Source of the DNA: Opitutales bacterium
GTDB taxonomy: Bacteria; Verrucomicrobiota; Verrucomicrobiia; Opitutales; Intestinicryptomonadaceae
DNA: 64,000 bases
Direction of reading: 5' to 3'
NCBI GenBank assembly: GCA_015061945.1
Contig: SUVP01000004.1
Location: 186,001-250,000 of the forward strand
Part shown: piece after piece, positions 51,166 to 59,895 of the stretch
How positions within the stretch are numbered: position 1 is the first letter of the stretch
How the letters are laid out: the number at the start of each line of letters is the position of its first letter
Program-made: the position numbers and the translations under genes
The notes under the pieces: generated by a model
What the model saw: only the letters and a program-made list of their open reading frames with translations
What the model was told of the DNA's origin: nothing
Databases searched by the model: none

Positions 51166-53139
51166 ATGAGAGAAGATTTCGACACACTTGGAAGAAGAAA
51201 ATTTTTAAGTACATCAACTATGTCATTGCTCGGCTATACCTTTATGGTTAGCCTCCCTGCAGACGCTAAAGCAGATCCAGCAGGAGTTACTCCACTGGGC
51301 AAAAAAATCGAGACAACACTCGAAGGTAAAAAATTCGATTTAAATCTCGAACCAAATATGGAAAAGATTGAACTCGATTGCGATGTTCTCGTCGCCGGTG
51401 GTGGTCTCTCAGGCGTATGTGCGGCAATAGCGGCGGCACGCAATGGTGCAAAAACAATTTTGGTGCAAGATCGTTCTCGACTCGGTGGCAACTCAAGCTC
51501 GGAAATTAAGATGCACCCATTGGGAATTTGGAGCCACAAAGTTGGCTGGCGTGAAGCTGGAATCCTCGAAGAAATTAAGCTTGAACACTCTGTGAAAAAC
51601 CCACAAATGTCGTGGGAAATGTGGGACTTGGTTTTGTATGATAAGTGCATTCAAGAAAAAAACCTGACACTACTTTTGGATACCGCAATTTATGGTGCAG
51701 ATGCTAAAGACGGAAAAATTAAATCGGTACTCGCACGCACTGACCACTCGCTGAAGATTTATAAAATCAACGCAAAACAATATATCGACGCAACTGGCGA
51801 TGCACGCTTGGCAATGGAAGCTGGTGCAACTTTAATGTCTGGTCGCGAAGGCTCGAAAAAACACGGCGAAGGTCAGATTGCAGACATCTATGAATTTGGC
51901 AAGCACCTCTGTGCATCGGTGATTTATTCATCAAAAGATTGCGGTCATCCAGTACCATTTACGCCTCCATCGTGGGCAAAAAAAATTACTGAAGAAGATT
52001 TAAAATTCCGTGATCCAAGAATTCATGGGCTCGGAATGGGGTACGCATTTATCGCACACGGCGGTATGGCTGATACCCTCCGTGATACCGAAGTTTTGCG
52101 ACTCGAACTTTTGGCAATCGTTCTCGGTGTTTGGGATTATATCAAAAATAGCGGAAAATTCCCCGAAGCAAATAATCTGGCACTCGACACTGTCGGCATG
52201 ATTCCAGCAAAACGTGATACATATCGTGTACTCGGCGAAAGAGTCTTCACCGCAAACGATATTTACGGGAAATGGAAAGATTTGCCCGACCAAATTGCAG
52301 CAGCAGGTTGGACACTCGAAGACCAAACATCAAAAGGTTTCTACGCCGAACGACACAAGAAACCAGCATTGTTCACCGAAAAAATCGACTACTACAACAT
52401 TCCGTTTGGCTCGCTCATCGCAAAAGAATTTTCAAATTTGATGATGGCAGGCAGAACAATGAGTTGCTCGCACCTCGCCTTTACATCGACTCGCATTATG
52501 AATACATGTGCGACATCTGGACAAATTGTAGGTACGGCTGCCGCACTCTGCACAAAAGATGTAATATCACCAAAAGATATTTTGTACTCAAAAGATAAAT
52601 TTGCCGACTTCCAACAAAAAGTTCTTAAAGACGGCGTGATTATCGCAAACGTAAAAAATACCGACAAGCTCGACTTGGCACGTTATGCGAAAATCACGGC
52701 AACTTCGTGCTCTGCAAAGACGAAGCCCGAAAACGTTGTATCGGGTTTGTTCTACGACCACAAAGGAAAATATGAAAACCGCTGGATTGCCCCAATATCC
52801 GACAAGCCTGTATTAAAACTCGAATGGAGCGAACCAAAAGAGATTTCAAAAATTATTCTCAATCTCGACACCGGCAACAGAATGTTGACTATTTCCCGAC
52901 AGCAAAACTTCTTAAAACGTTTTCACTTGGGACCTCAACCTGAATGTTTGAAATATTATCGCATTGTTGCAAACCTCGATGATGGTACAAAAAAAGAAAT
53001 TGTGACGGTAAAAAATAATTATCAAAAACGAATTGAACACGATTTCGACAAAATTAAGGCAAAGTCAATCGAGCTTCAATGCTTTGCGACAAACGGTTCT
53101 GAAGTAGCGTCGGTATTTGAAGTACGAGTATACGCTTAA
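51166..53139 (+). CDS. Tat-exported FAD-dependent oxidoreductase
   Basis: A 657-residue protein starting with a twin-arginine signal: GRRKFLSTSTMSLLGYTFMV followed by a SLPADAKA cleavage region. FAD-binding fold: CDVLVAGGGLSGVCAAIAAARNG (GxGxxG at about 71-76), LGGNSSSEIKMH, and YIDATGDARLAMEAGA, typical of the exported FAD-dependent family. The C-terminal 150 residues (PENVVSGLFYDHKGK ... LKLEWSEPKEISKIILNLDT) look like a discoidin-type carbohydrate-binding sandwich. Tat export suits a protein that must fold with its flavin inside the cell. It follows the esterase array and precedes ArnA/ArnD genes by 17 bases. Confidence 0.85.
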   Translation: MREDFDTLGRRKFLSTSTMSLLGYTFMVSLPADAKADPAGVTPLGKKIETTLEGKKFDLNLEPNMEKIELDCDVLVAGGGLSGVCAAIAAARNGAKTILVQDRSRLGGNSSSEIKMHPLGIWSHKVGWREAGILEEIKLEHSVKNPQMSWEMWDLVLYDKCIQEKNLTLLLDTAIYGADAKDGKIKSVLARTDHSLKIYKINAKQYIDATGDARLAMEAGATLMSGREGSKKHGEGQIADIYEFGKHLCASVIYSSKDCGHPVPFTPPSWAKKITEEDLKFRDPRIHGLGMGYAFIAHGGMADTLRDTEVLRLELLAIVLGVWDYIKNSGKFPEANNLALDTVGMIPAKRDTYRVLGERVFTANDIYGKWKDLPDQIAAAGWTLEDQTSKGFYAERHKKPALFTEKIDYYNIPFGSLIAKEFSNLMMAGRTMSCSHLAFTSTRIMNTCATSGQIVGTAAALCTKDVISPKDILYSKDKFADFQQKVLKDGVIIANVKNTDKLDLARYAKITATSCSAKTKPENVVSGLFYDHKGKYENRWIAPISDKPVLKLEWSEPKEISKIILNLDTGNRMLTISRQQNFLKRFHLGPQPECLKYYRIVANLDDGTKKEIVTVKNNYQKRIEHDFDKIKAKSIELQCFATNGSEVASVFEVRVYA

Positions 53140-53156
53140 ATCGAAAAATTTAAACA

Positions 53157-54209
53157 ATGTCGGCAAAGAAAATATTTATAATGGGAGTGAATGGATTTAT
53201 CGGCTCATCACTCGCATGGAAAATATTGAACAAGACAGATTGGGAAATTGTCGGGATGGACTTATCGGACAATAAAATTCCCAACTGCCTTAAGTTTGAA
53301 AAATTCAAATTCTATCAAAAAAATATTCTCACCGACAAAGAGTGGATTGAAGAACAAATTGCACAATGCGATGTTGTCGTGCCATTGATTGCAATAGCAA
53401 CGCCTCGCCTTTATGTGCAAGATCCACTGCGTATCTACGAACTCGACTACGAAGCAAATGTCGAGATTGTCAAGCTCTGTGCAAAGTATGACAAACGTAT
53501 CGTGTTCCCGTCGACATCAGAAGTGTACGGAATGTGCCCTGACGAAAATTTCGACGAGTACACCTCGCCTTTAGTTCTCGGTTCAATCGGAAAAGAACGC
53601 TGGATTTACTCTTGCATAAAACAAATGCTCGACCGTGTAATTTGGGCGTACGGCAAACACAAAGGTTTAAAATTTACACTCTTTAGACCATTCAATTTTA
53701 TCGGTCCAAAACTTGACGATATCAAAGCGAGCAAAGAAGGTTCGTCGCGTGTACTAACCCAATTTGCACACAATATCATCAACGGAAAATCGATTAAACT
53801 TGTCGACGGCGGATTGCAAAAACGAAGCTTTACGTTTATCGACGACGGAATTGAGTGCTTGCTGAAAATTCTCGAAAACAAAAATGGTTGTGCCGACGGC
53901 AAAATTTTTAATATCGGCAATCCATATATGGAATTTTCGATTAAAGAACTTGCCGATATGTTAATTGAACTATTCGGCGAGTACCCCGAATATATCGATT
54001 GTGCAAAAAATGCAAAGGTCGAAGTTGTGTCGAGCAAAGACTATTACGGCGAAGGCTATCAAGATGTATCAAGAAGAATGCCGTCTATTAAACATGCCGA
54101 AGACGTACTCGGCTGGAAACCTACAACAGATTTGCGTACAGCACTAAAACTTACGCTCGATTACCATTTGCTCGGCAAAGATTACGAACTCGAACAATTT
54201 GCCAAGTAA
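53157..54209 (+). CDS. UDP-glucuronate decarboxylase, stand-alone ArnA C-terminal type
   Basis: Extended short-chain dehydrogenase of 350 residues: IFIMGVNGFIGSSL (NAD binding), VFPSTSEVYGMC, RWIYSCIKQMLDRVIWAYG with the Tyr-x3-Lys pair, and GYQDVSRRMPSI. The Glu of STSEVYG and the Arg of the last motif correspond to the residues used by ArnA for oxidative decarboxylation of UDP-glucuronate to UDP-4-keto-arabinose. The formyltransferase half of ArnA is absent. It begins 17 bases after the FAD oxidoreductase and ends 1 base before arnD, so a lipid A aminoarabinose role is likely; a nucleotide-sugar supply for other glycans is an alternative. Confidence 0.85.
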   Translation: MSAKKIFIMGVNGFIGSSLAWKILNKTDWEIVGMDLSDNKIPNCLKFEKFKFYQKNILTDKEWIEEQIAQCDVVVPLIAIATPRLYVQDPLRIYELDYEANVEIVKLCAKYDKRIVFPSTSEVYGMCPDENFDEYTSPLVLGSIGKERWIYSCIKQMLDRVIWAYGKHKGLKFTLFRPFNFIGPKLDDIKASKEGSSRVLTQFAHNIINGKSIKLVDGGLQKRSFTFIDDGIECLLKILENKNGCADGKIFNIGNPYMEFSIKELADMLIELFGEYPEYIDCAKNAKVEVVSSKDYYGEGYQDVSRRMPSIKHAEDVLGWKPTTDLRTALKLTLDYHLLGKDYELEQFAK

Positions 54210-54210
54210 A

Positions 54211-55098
54211 ATGAAGCTCGCAATAAAAGTAGATGTTGATACTTTTCGCGGGACAAAAGAAGGTGTGCCTGCCCTTTGCAAACTCTTAAGAAAACACGAT
54301 GTTCCCGCAACATTCTTGTTTTCGCTCGGTCCAGATAACACTGGCAAAGCGTTGTCGAGAATCTTCCGCAAAGGCTTTCTGAAAAAGTGTCTACGCTCAA
54401 ATGTCGCTGGCAATTATGGCTTGAAAACGTTGATGTATGGAACGATTCTCAAAGCACCAATGATTGCAAAACACTGTGCCGAACAAATGCGGAAAACACT
54501 CCATAGTGGCTTTGAATGCGGTATTCATTGTTGGGACCACTACAAGTGGCAAGATTATCTTGCGAAAATGTCGCGAATAGAAGTACTCGAAGAATTTTCA
54601 AAAGCACGGAATGAATTTGAAAAAGTTTTCGGATTTTCGGCTCAATGTTGCGGATCGGCTGGTTGGCAAATCACACCAGATGCCCTCGCAGTTGAAGACT
54701 CTGCAAACCTGCTCTATGCCTCAGATACACGAGGTAGCGAGCCTTTTATCCCAACGATGAGCGGGCAACAATTTAAGACTTTGCAAATTCCATCAACCCT
54801 ACTTACGCTCGACGAAGTACTGGGATTGACTCCACTCGAAAGCGTCGCAAATATGCACTTTCTGGAAATGCAAAAACAATCAAACTCGGTAATGACAATC
54901 CACGCCGAACTTGAAGGAATGGCGTATTTAGAATGGTTCGATTTTTTCTTGGCAAAAGCAAAATCTGAAAATGTAGAATTTTTTGCGTTGTCGGATTATG
55001 CAAAGTCATTGCTCGCATCGCCCGAAAAAATCAGACGCAACGAAATTGTGATGTCGGAATTTACAGGGCGATCTGGGAAACTTGCAGTACAACGTTAA
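54211..55098 (+). CDS. arnD: ArnD-like deformylase (polysaccharide deacetylase fold)
   Basis: A 295-residue protein closely resembling ArnD, which removes the formyl group from undecaprenyl-phosphate 4-deoxy-4-formamido-L-arabinose on the cytoplasmic face. Motifs: IKVDVDTFRGTKEGVPAL (metal Asp), FLFSLGPDNTG, GIHCWDHYKWQ (metal His), GSAGWQITPDAL and MTIHAELEGMAY. The start at 54211 follows the previous stop directly. ArnB, ArnC and ArnT are not in the window. With lpxK at 60.7 kb it indicates lipid A with possible aminoarabinose, a modification that lowers affinity for cationic peptides. Confidence 0.87.
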   Translation: MKLAIKVDVDTFRGTKEGVPALCKLLRKHDVPATFLFSLGPDNTGKALSRIFRKGFLKKCLRSNVAGNYGLKTLMYGTILKAPMIAKHCAEQMRKTLHSGFECGIHCWDHYKWQDYLAKMSRIEVLEEFSKARNEFEKVFGFSAQCCGSAGWQITPDALAVEDSANLLYASDTRGSEPFIPTMSGQQFKTLQIPSTLLTLDEVLGLTPLESVANMHFLEMQKQSNSVMTIHAELEGMAYLEWFDFFLAKAKSENVEFFALSDYAKSLLASPEKIRRNEIVMSEFTGRSGKLAVQR

Positions 55099-55099
55099 T

Positions 55100-56008
55100 A
55101 TGAACTTTACTGCTTTAGATTTTGAAACTGCCAATGCGAATCGAGCTTCGATTTGCTCGGTTGGGCTTGTCCGAGTTGAAAATGGCAAGGTGGTAAGAGA
55201 AATTCATCAACTGATAAATCCGCAAACATATTTCAATTTTTATAATACAGTTGTCCACGGAATCACCGAATTTGATGTCCGCAATGCTCCGACTTTCGAC
55301 GACTTCTACGCTAAAATGTTGCCATATCTCGACGATATCGTCGTCGCCCACAACGCAATGTTTGATATCTCTTGTTTGCGTGCAACACTTCTGCGTTATG
55401 ACATAGCTCCGCCCGATTTCAACTACTTATGCACGCTATGTATGAGTAAAAAAATTAGTGGATTAAAAAGTCGCAAGCTCGATGCACTCGCACGATACTA
55501 TGGCTTGGGAGAATTCAACCACCACAACGCTCTTGCCGACGCAAAAATGTGTGCGAGAGTTTTTGAAATTCTCTCGGAACGAATCGACATCGAACCGATG
55601 AAAAAATCTTTTCGAGACAATCCAAAACCGCAAAAGAAGAAACTGCGTACGCCAATCCAACAATCATTATTTTTGATTGAGCGTGAAGAAAAGCACGAGA
55701 GAGAAAGAAGAAAACATACACCTCAAAGTGAGTTGATTTTCGATTACTCGCCGATTGATTTTTCCAAAACTTTTGTCGCAACAGGCGACTTTGGCACGAT
55801 GTCGATAAGAGATATTGAAGGTTTGATTTTGCGAGAAGGTGGCAACGTGCAAAGACGTGTAGATGCAAACGTAGATTATGTTATTGTGGGTGATAATCCC
55901 CTGAAGGAGTGGGGTTCGGGAGAATACGGCAAAGAAATTGACGACGCGTTAGCTATTGGTAAAGCGACATTTATAAAACAATCTCACTTTTTGCGAGAAA
56001 TTAGATAA
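55100..56008 (+). CDS. DnaQ-like 3'-5' exonuclease with C-terminal BRCT domain
   Basis: A 302-residue protein from the ATG at 55100. The N-terminal DEDDh exonuclease shows FTALDFETANANRASICSVG (ExoI, Asp/Glu), VVAHNAMFDISCLR (ExoII) and NHHNALADAKMCARVFE (ExoIII, His and Asp). A charged linker (about 185-220, KKLRTPIQQ ... EREEKHERERR) leads to a BRCT domain (about 222-300, KTFVATGDFGTMSIRDIEGL ... VDYVIVGDNP). This layout is known in proofreading-like exonucleases of several phyla. A role in repair at nicks or damaged ends is plausible. It starts one base after arnD. Confidence 0.9.
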   Translation: MNFTALDFETANANRASICSVGLVRVENGKVVREIHQLINPQTYFNFYNTVVHGITEFDVRNAPTFDDFYAKMLPYLDDIVVAHNAMFDISCLRATLLRYDIAPPDFNYLCTLCMSKKISGLKSRKLDALARYYGLGEFNHHNALADAKMCARVFEILSERIDIEPMKKSFRDNPKPQKKKLRTPIQQSLFLIEREEKHERERRKHTPQSELIFDYSPIDFSKTFVATGDFGTMSIRDIEGLILREGGNVQRRVDANVDYVIVGDNPLKEWGSGEYGKEIDDALAIGKATFIKQSHFLREIR

Positions 56009-56015
56009 AAAAAGC

Positions 56016-56046
56016 TTGCCAACTAAAAAAAAATCCATTCTATAAG
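56016..56046 (+). promoter_or_regulatory. Probable tRNA promoter
   Basis: TTGCCA (56016-56021), 19 bases, TATAAG (56041-56046), 14 bases before the tRNA; the GC-rich GGGGG after the -10 resembles a stringent discriminator. Confidence 0.45.
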
Positions 56047-56060
56047 GGGGATAATACTAT

Positions 56061-56137
<77 letters not shown>

Positions 56138-56142
56138 TTTCA

Positions 56143-56171
56143 AAAGCCGTTCTAAGAACGGCTTTCTTTTT
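56143..56171 (+). terminator. Terminator after the initiator tRNA
   Basis: AAGCCGTTCT ... AGAACGGCTT stem followed by a T-run. A direct copy of its right arm and T-run (CAAGAACGGCTTTATTTTTT) recurs at 56202-56221. Confidence 0.85.
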
Positions 56172-56223
56172 TTACGATGTTTTCGGTAAATCCGATGTTT
56201 ACAAGAACGGCTTTATTTTTTAA

Positions 56224-56235
56224 TAGGGATTGGAT
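56224..56235 (-). repeat. Inverted copy of the tRNA T-arm end
   Basis: AGGGATTGGATT is the exact reverse complement of tRNA bases 56119-56130. With the duplicated terminator arm next to it, it looks like a scar of a rearrangement at the tRNA 3' end. Confidence 0.4.
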
Positions 56236-56248
56236 TCAAGAGCGAAGC

Positions 56249-57427
56249 CTATTTAAGTGTTGCAATGTCTTCAGCAATCGAATCGCACAAGTCTGGCGTG
56301 AAGTATTGCATAACTACGACGTGCGAGAGCGATCCCCAGAATTTATCTTCGTTGCAAGCGAGTGCATATTTGTGAACTGCATTATCCGACGGACGTGGGA
56401 ATATCACTGTATTTGAGAATTTATTTACCCACGTTTTTACTCCTCGTTTTTCGAGTGCATTACGGAAGTATTCTGTGTTCTTGAGAACTGCTTTTGCTTG
56501 TGCCTTGTAGCCGTCGAGACCAGTTGTCGAGATTCGCCAGTAGAGCTTGAGAGCGTCAAACCCACTTCGTGAGCATGCGATAGTCGGAATAACACCATTC
56601 AAATATGGAACTGGATTATTCTGCATATGTGAAAGCGTTTCTTTTCGACAAATGAATGCACCAGCTGGTTCGTTTAGTCCGAAAAATTTGTGTCCCGACA
56701 CTGCGACAGAATCGAAACCCATCTTCTCTGCATCGAGAATTTCTCGAGCTTCGGAATCGTCGAGAAACGGTAAGTATCCGCCGAAAAGAGCTGCATCGAG
56801 ATGTCGATAAACTGCTGGCGGATTTGCTTTTTTTAGCACAGCGTCAATTTCCTTTTGATTATCAATCGCACCTTTGAAAGTTCCACCGATTGCGATTGCT
56901 ACAAGTGCTGGACGAGTCGCATCAAGCTTGCGTTCAAAATCGGCGACATCCATTTGACCATTTTCGTGTGCCGATATTGTGCGAGTTTCGATGTTTTGAA
57001 TATCGCCAAGTTTTTTCACCGAGTAGTGTGCTTCGTCCGAAACATAAAGGATTGGTGGACGTGCCGATTTTGCCGAAAGAGCCTTTCTGCCAAAGTACAC
57101 ACCATACATATTGCCGTCTGTTCCGCCGTTCGAGATAACGCCCCAGTGATCTTCGCCAAAGCCGTATGCGGTTGCGAGAAAATCAATACACGCACGTTCA
57201 AACTCGTCGGTATGCAACATATCCCATTGAGTTTTATATGGGTCGCCCACATTGATAAGAGTGAGATCGCAAAGTTTTGTATCAACAAGCCATTGGTAGA
57301 ATCCGCTCAACGATGTTTCCTGATCGAACGGATAGCCGAGCTGATTATATCTACGGCGACGCAACTCATCTGCAAGTGCGTCGAGTTTTTTCATTGAATC
57401 TGTTGGTGGCTTAATGAATCTATCCAT
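56249..57427 (-). CDS. hdc: Histidine decarboxylase (PLP-dependent, group II)
   Basis: A 392-residue enzyme from the ATG at 57427; an upstream in-frame start adds 53 unlikely residues. Motifs: YNQLGYPFDQETSLSGFYQW, NVGDPYKTQWDMLHTDEFE, ISNGGTDGNMYGVYFGRK, HLDAALFGGYLPF (PLP Asp) and AVSGHKFFGLNEPAGAFIC (Schiff-base Lys), all matching bacterial PLP histidine decarboxylases, which make histamine. No histidine/histamine antiporter lies beside it. In a gut setting histamine output or acid resistance is a possible effect (inference). Confidence 0.88.
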   Translation of the reverse strand: MDRFIKPPTDSMKKLDALADELRRRRYNQLGYPFDQETSLSGFYQWLVDTKLCDLTLINVGDPYKTQWDMLHTDEFERACIDFLATAYGFGEDHWGVISNGGTDGNMYGVYFGRKALSAKSARPPILYVSDEAHYSVKKLGDIQNIETRTISAHENGQMDVADFERKLDATRPALVAIAIGGTFKGAIDNQKEIDAVLKKANPPAVYRHLDAALFGGYLPFLDDSEAREILDAEKMGFDSVAVSGHKFFGLNEPAGAFICRKETLSHMQNNPVPYLNGVIPTIACSRSGFDALKLYWRISTTGLDGYKAQAKAVLKNTEYFRNALEKRGVKTWVNKFSNTVIFPRPSDNAVHKYALACNEDKFWGSLSHVVVMQYFTPDLCDSIAEDIATLK

Positions 57428-57533
57428 AGTAAAAAAAATAATCCGAACATAATCCTTCGCAAACGCAAAAGAGTCAAGCGAACTTTGGCAAATATACTTG
57501 CCAAAATACAAGTGGCGTTTAATCTCAATTTTT

Positions 57534-58808
57534 ATGTTTATCAAACGCATTGTATTATTGTTTTTTTTAGGAATTTGTACTTTCATAGCGGTCGTGATTG
57601 GTTGTTTGCAAGAAACAGAAACGCCGACTCGCCAAAAAATCGATCTTGATGAATCGTTGATGTGGTCGCGATTCTTTTTGCCGAAAACAAATTTAGTTTA
57701 CGAGTGCCTCTCGTCATTCGATGAAAAAACTTGTCAAAATCACTTGCCTACTGCTGACGAAGTGAAGCGTCAATTTCCCAATCCGTGCGGATACGCAACT
57801 GGAATGGAAGACTGTGCTATCCTCGGTGGAACGGTGCTTGCGGGGCTTGTCGACAAGTACAACGCTCAACAAAAACATTTTGATAGGACTTCCGCAAACG
57901 CACGCAAAATTCTCGACGGTCTCGATACACTCGTCCAGCCCGACGGATTTGTCGCTCGTGGACTTTGCCCCGAAGACAAAAAAAGTTTCTACATAAATTC
58001 ATCTATCGACCAATACACGCACCTCGTGCATGGGATGTGGAAATTTTACAACAGCCCGATGTCGAATTCTGCCGACAAAAAGAAAATCGCAAACGCACTC
58101 ACTCGTATTTCAGAACGTCTGATACGCAATGTAAAAAAAGAAAACGATTACTGCTCGCTCCGTGCCGACGGCAAGCCATGTGCTTTGCGTATTAGTCGTT
58201 TCACATTTGAAAAGCCACACGCCGCCGCTCGCCAAGCTATGATTTATGGTGCAACTTGGCAAGCCACTGGCGACAAAAAATATTACGACCTTTATCGTAA
58301 CTTGATTTACGATGCAATCAAGGTTTCGGAAGAAATAAAAATTACTGGCTGGACTCCCATTTGGGCGATGCTTCAAATGCAATTCTCACTCGAAACTCTC
58401 CGTGATTTAGAACAAGACCAAGCACTAAAAAAACGCATAATCGACCTTATGCAAAAAGTCGCCGATTTATCAAACACACAATCGAAACGTGTCGCAAAAA
58501 AATTTGAAAATTCTGAACTCGAAACACTCTATGGCGATTGGCGTAATCCACCAGAATGGCGAGACCAAATGGGATACTCTATTCCCAAGTTGGGAAAATC
58601 TCGAGAAGTTTGGCGTGCAATCCGTGAGACTGGCGAACTGCCTTTGATTGCTTCGCATGCTCCATATAATTTCCCAAATGAAATTTTAGCGATATACAAA
58701 AATGCCCTCGAAAAAGTGGATCCCACTCGTTGTGCAAGTTGCGGAATAATTTTCCACTGGGCAACCTATTGGAGCTTGCAGGCAAATAAAAAAGGCGTCA
58801 TCGAGTAA
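57534..58808 (+). CDS. Lipoprotein with predicted helical toroid fold, function unknown
   Basis: A 424-residue protein from the ATG at 57534, with a lipoprotein signal (MFIKRIVLLFFLGICTFIAV, lipobox VIGC). The mature part is helical, with GYATGMEDCAILGGTVLAGL, INSSIDQYTHLVHGMWKFYN, KPHAAARQAMIYGATWQATG and CASCGIIFHWATYWSL, a pattern seen in alpha/alpha-barrel enzymes that act on glycans, but no family is recognised with confidence. It is divergent from hdc and convergent with eda. It may be a periplasmic glycosidase-like protein. Confidence 0.7.
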   Translation: MFIKRIVLLFFLGICTFIAVVIGCLQETETPTRQKIDLDESLMWSRFFLPKTNLVYECLSSFDEKTCQNHLPTADEVKRQFPNPCGYATGMEDCAILGGTVLAGLVDKYNAQQKHFDRTSANARKILDGLDTLVQPDGFVARGLCPEDKKSFYINSSIDQYTHLVHGMWKFYNSPMSNSADKKKIANALTRISERLIRNVKKENDYCSLRADGKPCALRISRFTFEKPHAAARQAMIYGATWQATGDKKYYDLYRNLIYDAIKVSEEIKITGWTPIWAMLQMQFSLETLRDLEQDQALKKRIIDLMQKVADLSNTQSKRVAKKFENSELETLYGDWRNPPEWRDQMGYSIPKLGKSREVWRAIRETGELPLIASHAPYNFPNEILAIYKNALEKVDPTRCASCGIIFHWATYWSLQANKKGVIE

Positions 58809-58827
58809 TCGACAACGCCTTAAAAAA
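58790..58827. terminator. Bidirectional terminator overlapping a stop codon
   Basis: AAGGCGT (58793-58799) and ACGCCTT (58815-58821) with an inner CGA/TCG pairing and A-runs on both sides; serves the lipoprotein gene and eda, which converge here. Confidence 0.65.
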
Positions 58828-58837
58828 TTTTCTTCAA

Positions 58838-59467
58838 TTAGATATTTGCAACTGCTTCTTCAGCATTCTTGCGGATAGCAACCCAATCACGTTCCTTGAT
58901 GAGATTTGCTGGTGCAATCCACGAACCGCCAATTGCTGCAACAAGTGGCGAGTTGAGATATTCGCACATATTTGCAAGCTTAAGACCACCGAGTGGAATA
59001 AAGCTTACGCCCAAGTGCTTGTAAGGTGCTGCCATACTTTCGAGATGCTTCATACCACCAGTTGTACCTGCTGGGAAGAACTTCATCAAACGGCAACCAT
59101 GCTCGAGCGATTGTTCGATTTCGCTTGGAGTCATAATGCCAGGGGCAAATGGAAGACCTGCTTCCAACGCTGCATCGATAACACGAACGTTGCATCCTGG
59201 GCTAACTGCGAAGTCTGCACCAACTTTCTTTGCTTGAACTGCTTGCTCTGGAGTAAGCACAGTGCCGATACCCAGCATAATGCCTTCAGCTTTTTGTGCG
59301 ATTGCCTCTGCACATTCAAGTGCGTTAGGTGTACGCAATGTAAGCTCGATTGCCTTAATGCCTCCGTCTGCGAGTGCTTTAGCCAAGTCGACAGCGTCGT
59401 TCTTATCGTTTACACTTAATACCGCAACGATTCTTGCGGCTTTGATTTTTTCTGCCAAATTATTCAT
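58838..59467 (-). CDS. eda: KDPG / KHG aldolase
   Basis: A 209-residue class I aldolase that splits 2-keto-3-deoxy-6-phosphogluconate into pyruvate and glyceraldehyde 3-phosphate. Motifs: IELTLRTPNALE (general-base Glu), GIGTVLTPEQAVQAKKVGADF, AVSPGCN, CRLMKFFPAGTTGG (Schiff-base Lys) and FIPLGGL. The length is standard. It is the end step of hexuronate breakdown, so it matches the glucuronoyl esterases and pectin-directed enzymes in the window. DUF1805 gene lies upstream on the same strand. Confidence 0.95.
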   Translation of the reverse strand: MNNLAEKIKAARIVAVLSVNDKNDAVDLAKALADGGIKAIELTLRTPNALECAEAIAQKAEGIMLGIGTVLTPEQAVQAKKVGADFAVSPGCNVRVIDAALEAGLPFAPGIMTPSEIEQSLEHGCRLMKFFPAGTTGGMKHLESMAAPYKHLGVSFIPLGGLKLANMCEYLNSPLVAAIGGSWIAPANLIKERDWVAIRKNAEEAVANI

Positions 59468-59522
59468 AGTATTTCGTATTTCAATATTGTTTATTTTATT
59501 TCCGATTGCAACCGAAAATATT

Positions 59523-59807
59523 TTACGAACTCATTTTAACAAGTGCGTCTTTCCCCGACATCCCTATCTCGACGCCCATTGCCTCTGCACTTTTTGAAAC
59601 CGCCACAACGCTCTTTTCAAGCATATCATCATAGCACGATACCCCTGTAACGATTGCGAGTGCATCGCCGAGTTTATCGGCTGTCTCAAGCTTTAAGTAG
59701 CCACATGCAAGCATCCCATTCTTCGCCGAGATTGCAAGCAACGACGCATTTGCTGTCGGGATACGATAAGCGTCGAATTCAATTCCGTTAATATTTAACT
59801 TGTCCAT
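59523..59807 (-). CDS. YunC-like DUF1805 protein
   Basis: A 94-residue protein of the small YunC/DUF1805 family: LNINGIEFDAYRI, LLAISAKNGMLACGYLKLET, LGDALAIVTGVSCYDDML and VGMSGKDAL-like end (IGMSGKDALVKM). The family is of unknown function and common in Firmicutes and archaea. Here it lies 56 bases upstream of eda on the same strand, so the two may be co-transcribed. Confidence 0.8.
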   Translation of the reverse strand: MDKLNINGIEFDAYRIPTANASLLAISAKNGMLACGYLKLETADKLGDALAIVTGVSCYDDMLEKSVVAVSKSAEAMGVEIGMSGKDALVKMSS

Positions 59808-59895
59808 ATTATTTTTTTCCTAATTATGTAATGAATAAAAAATCTAAACAGATTATATCGAACTGCCGAATATAAAATTTGTCAAAAATATTATT

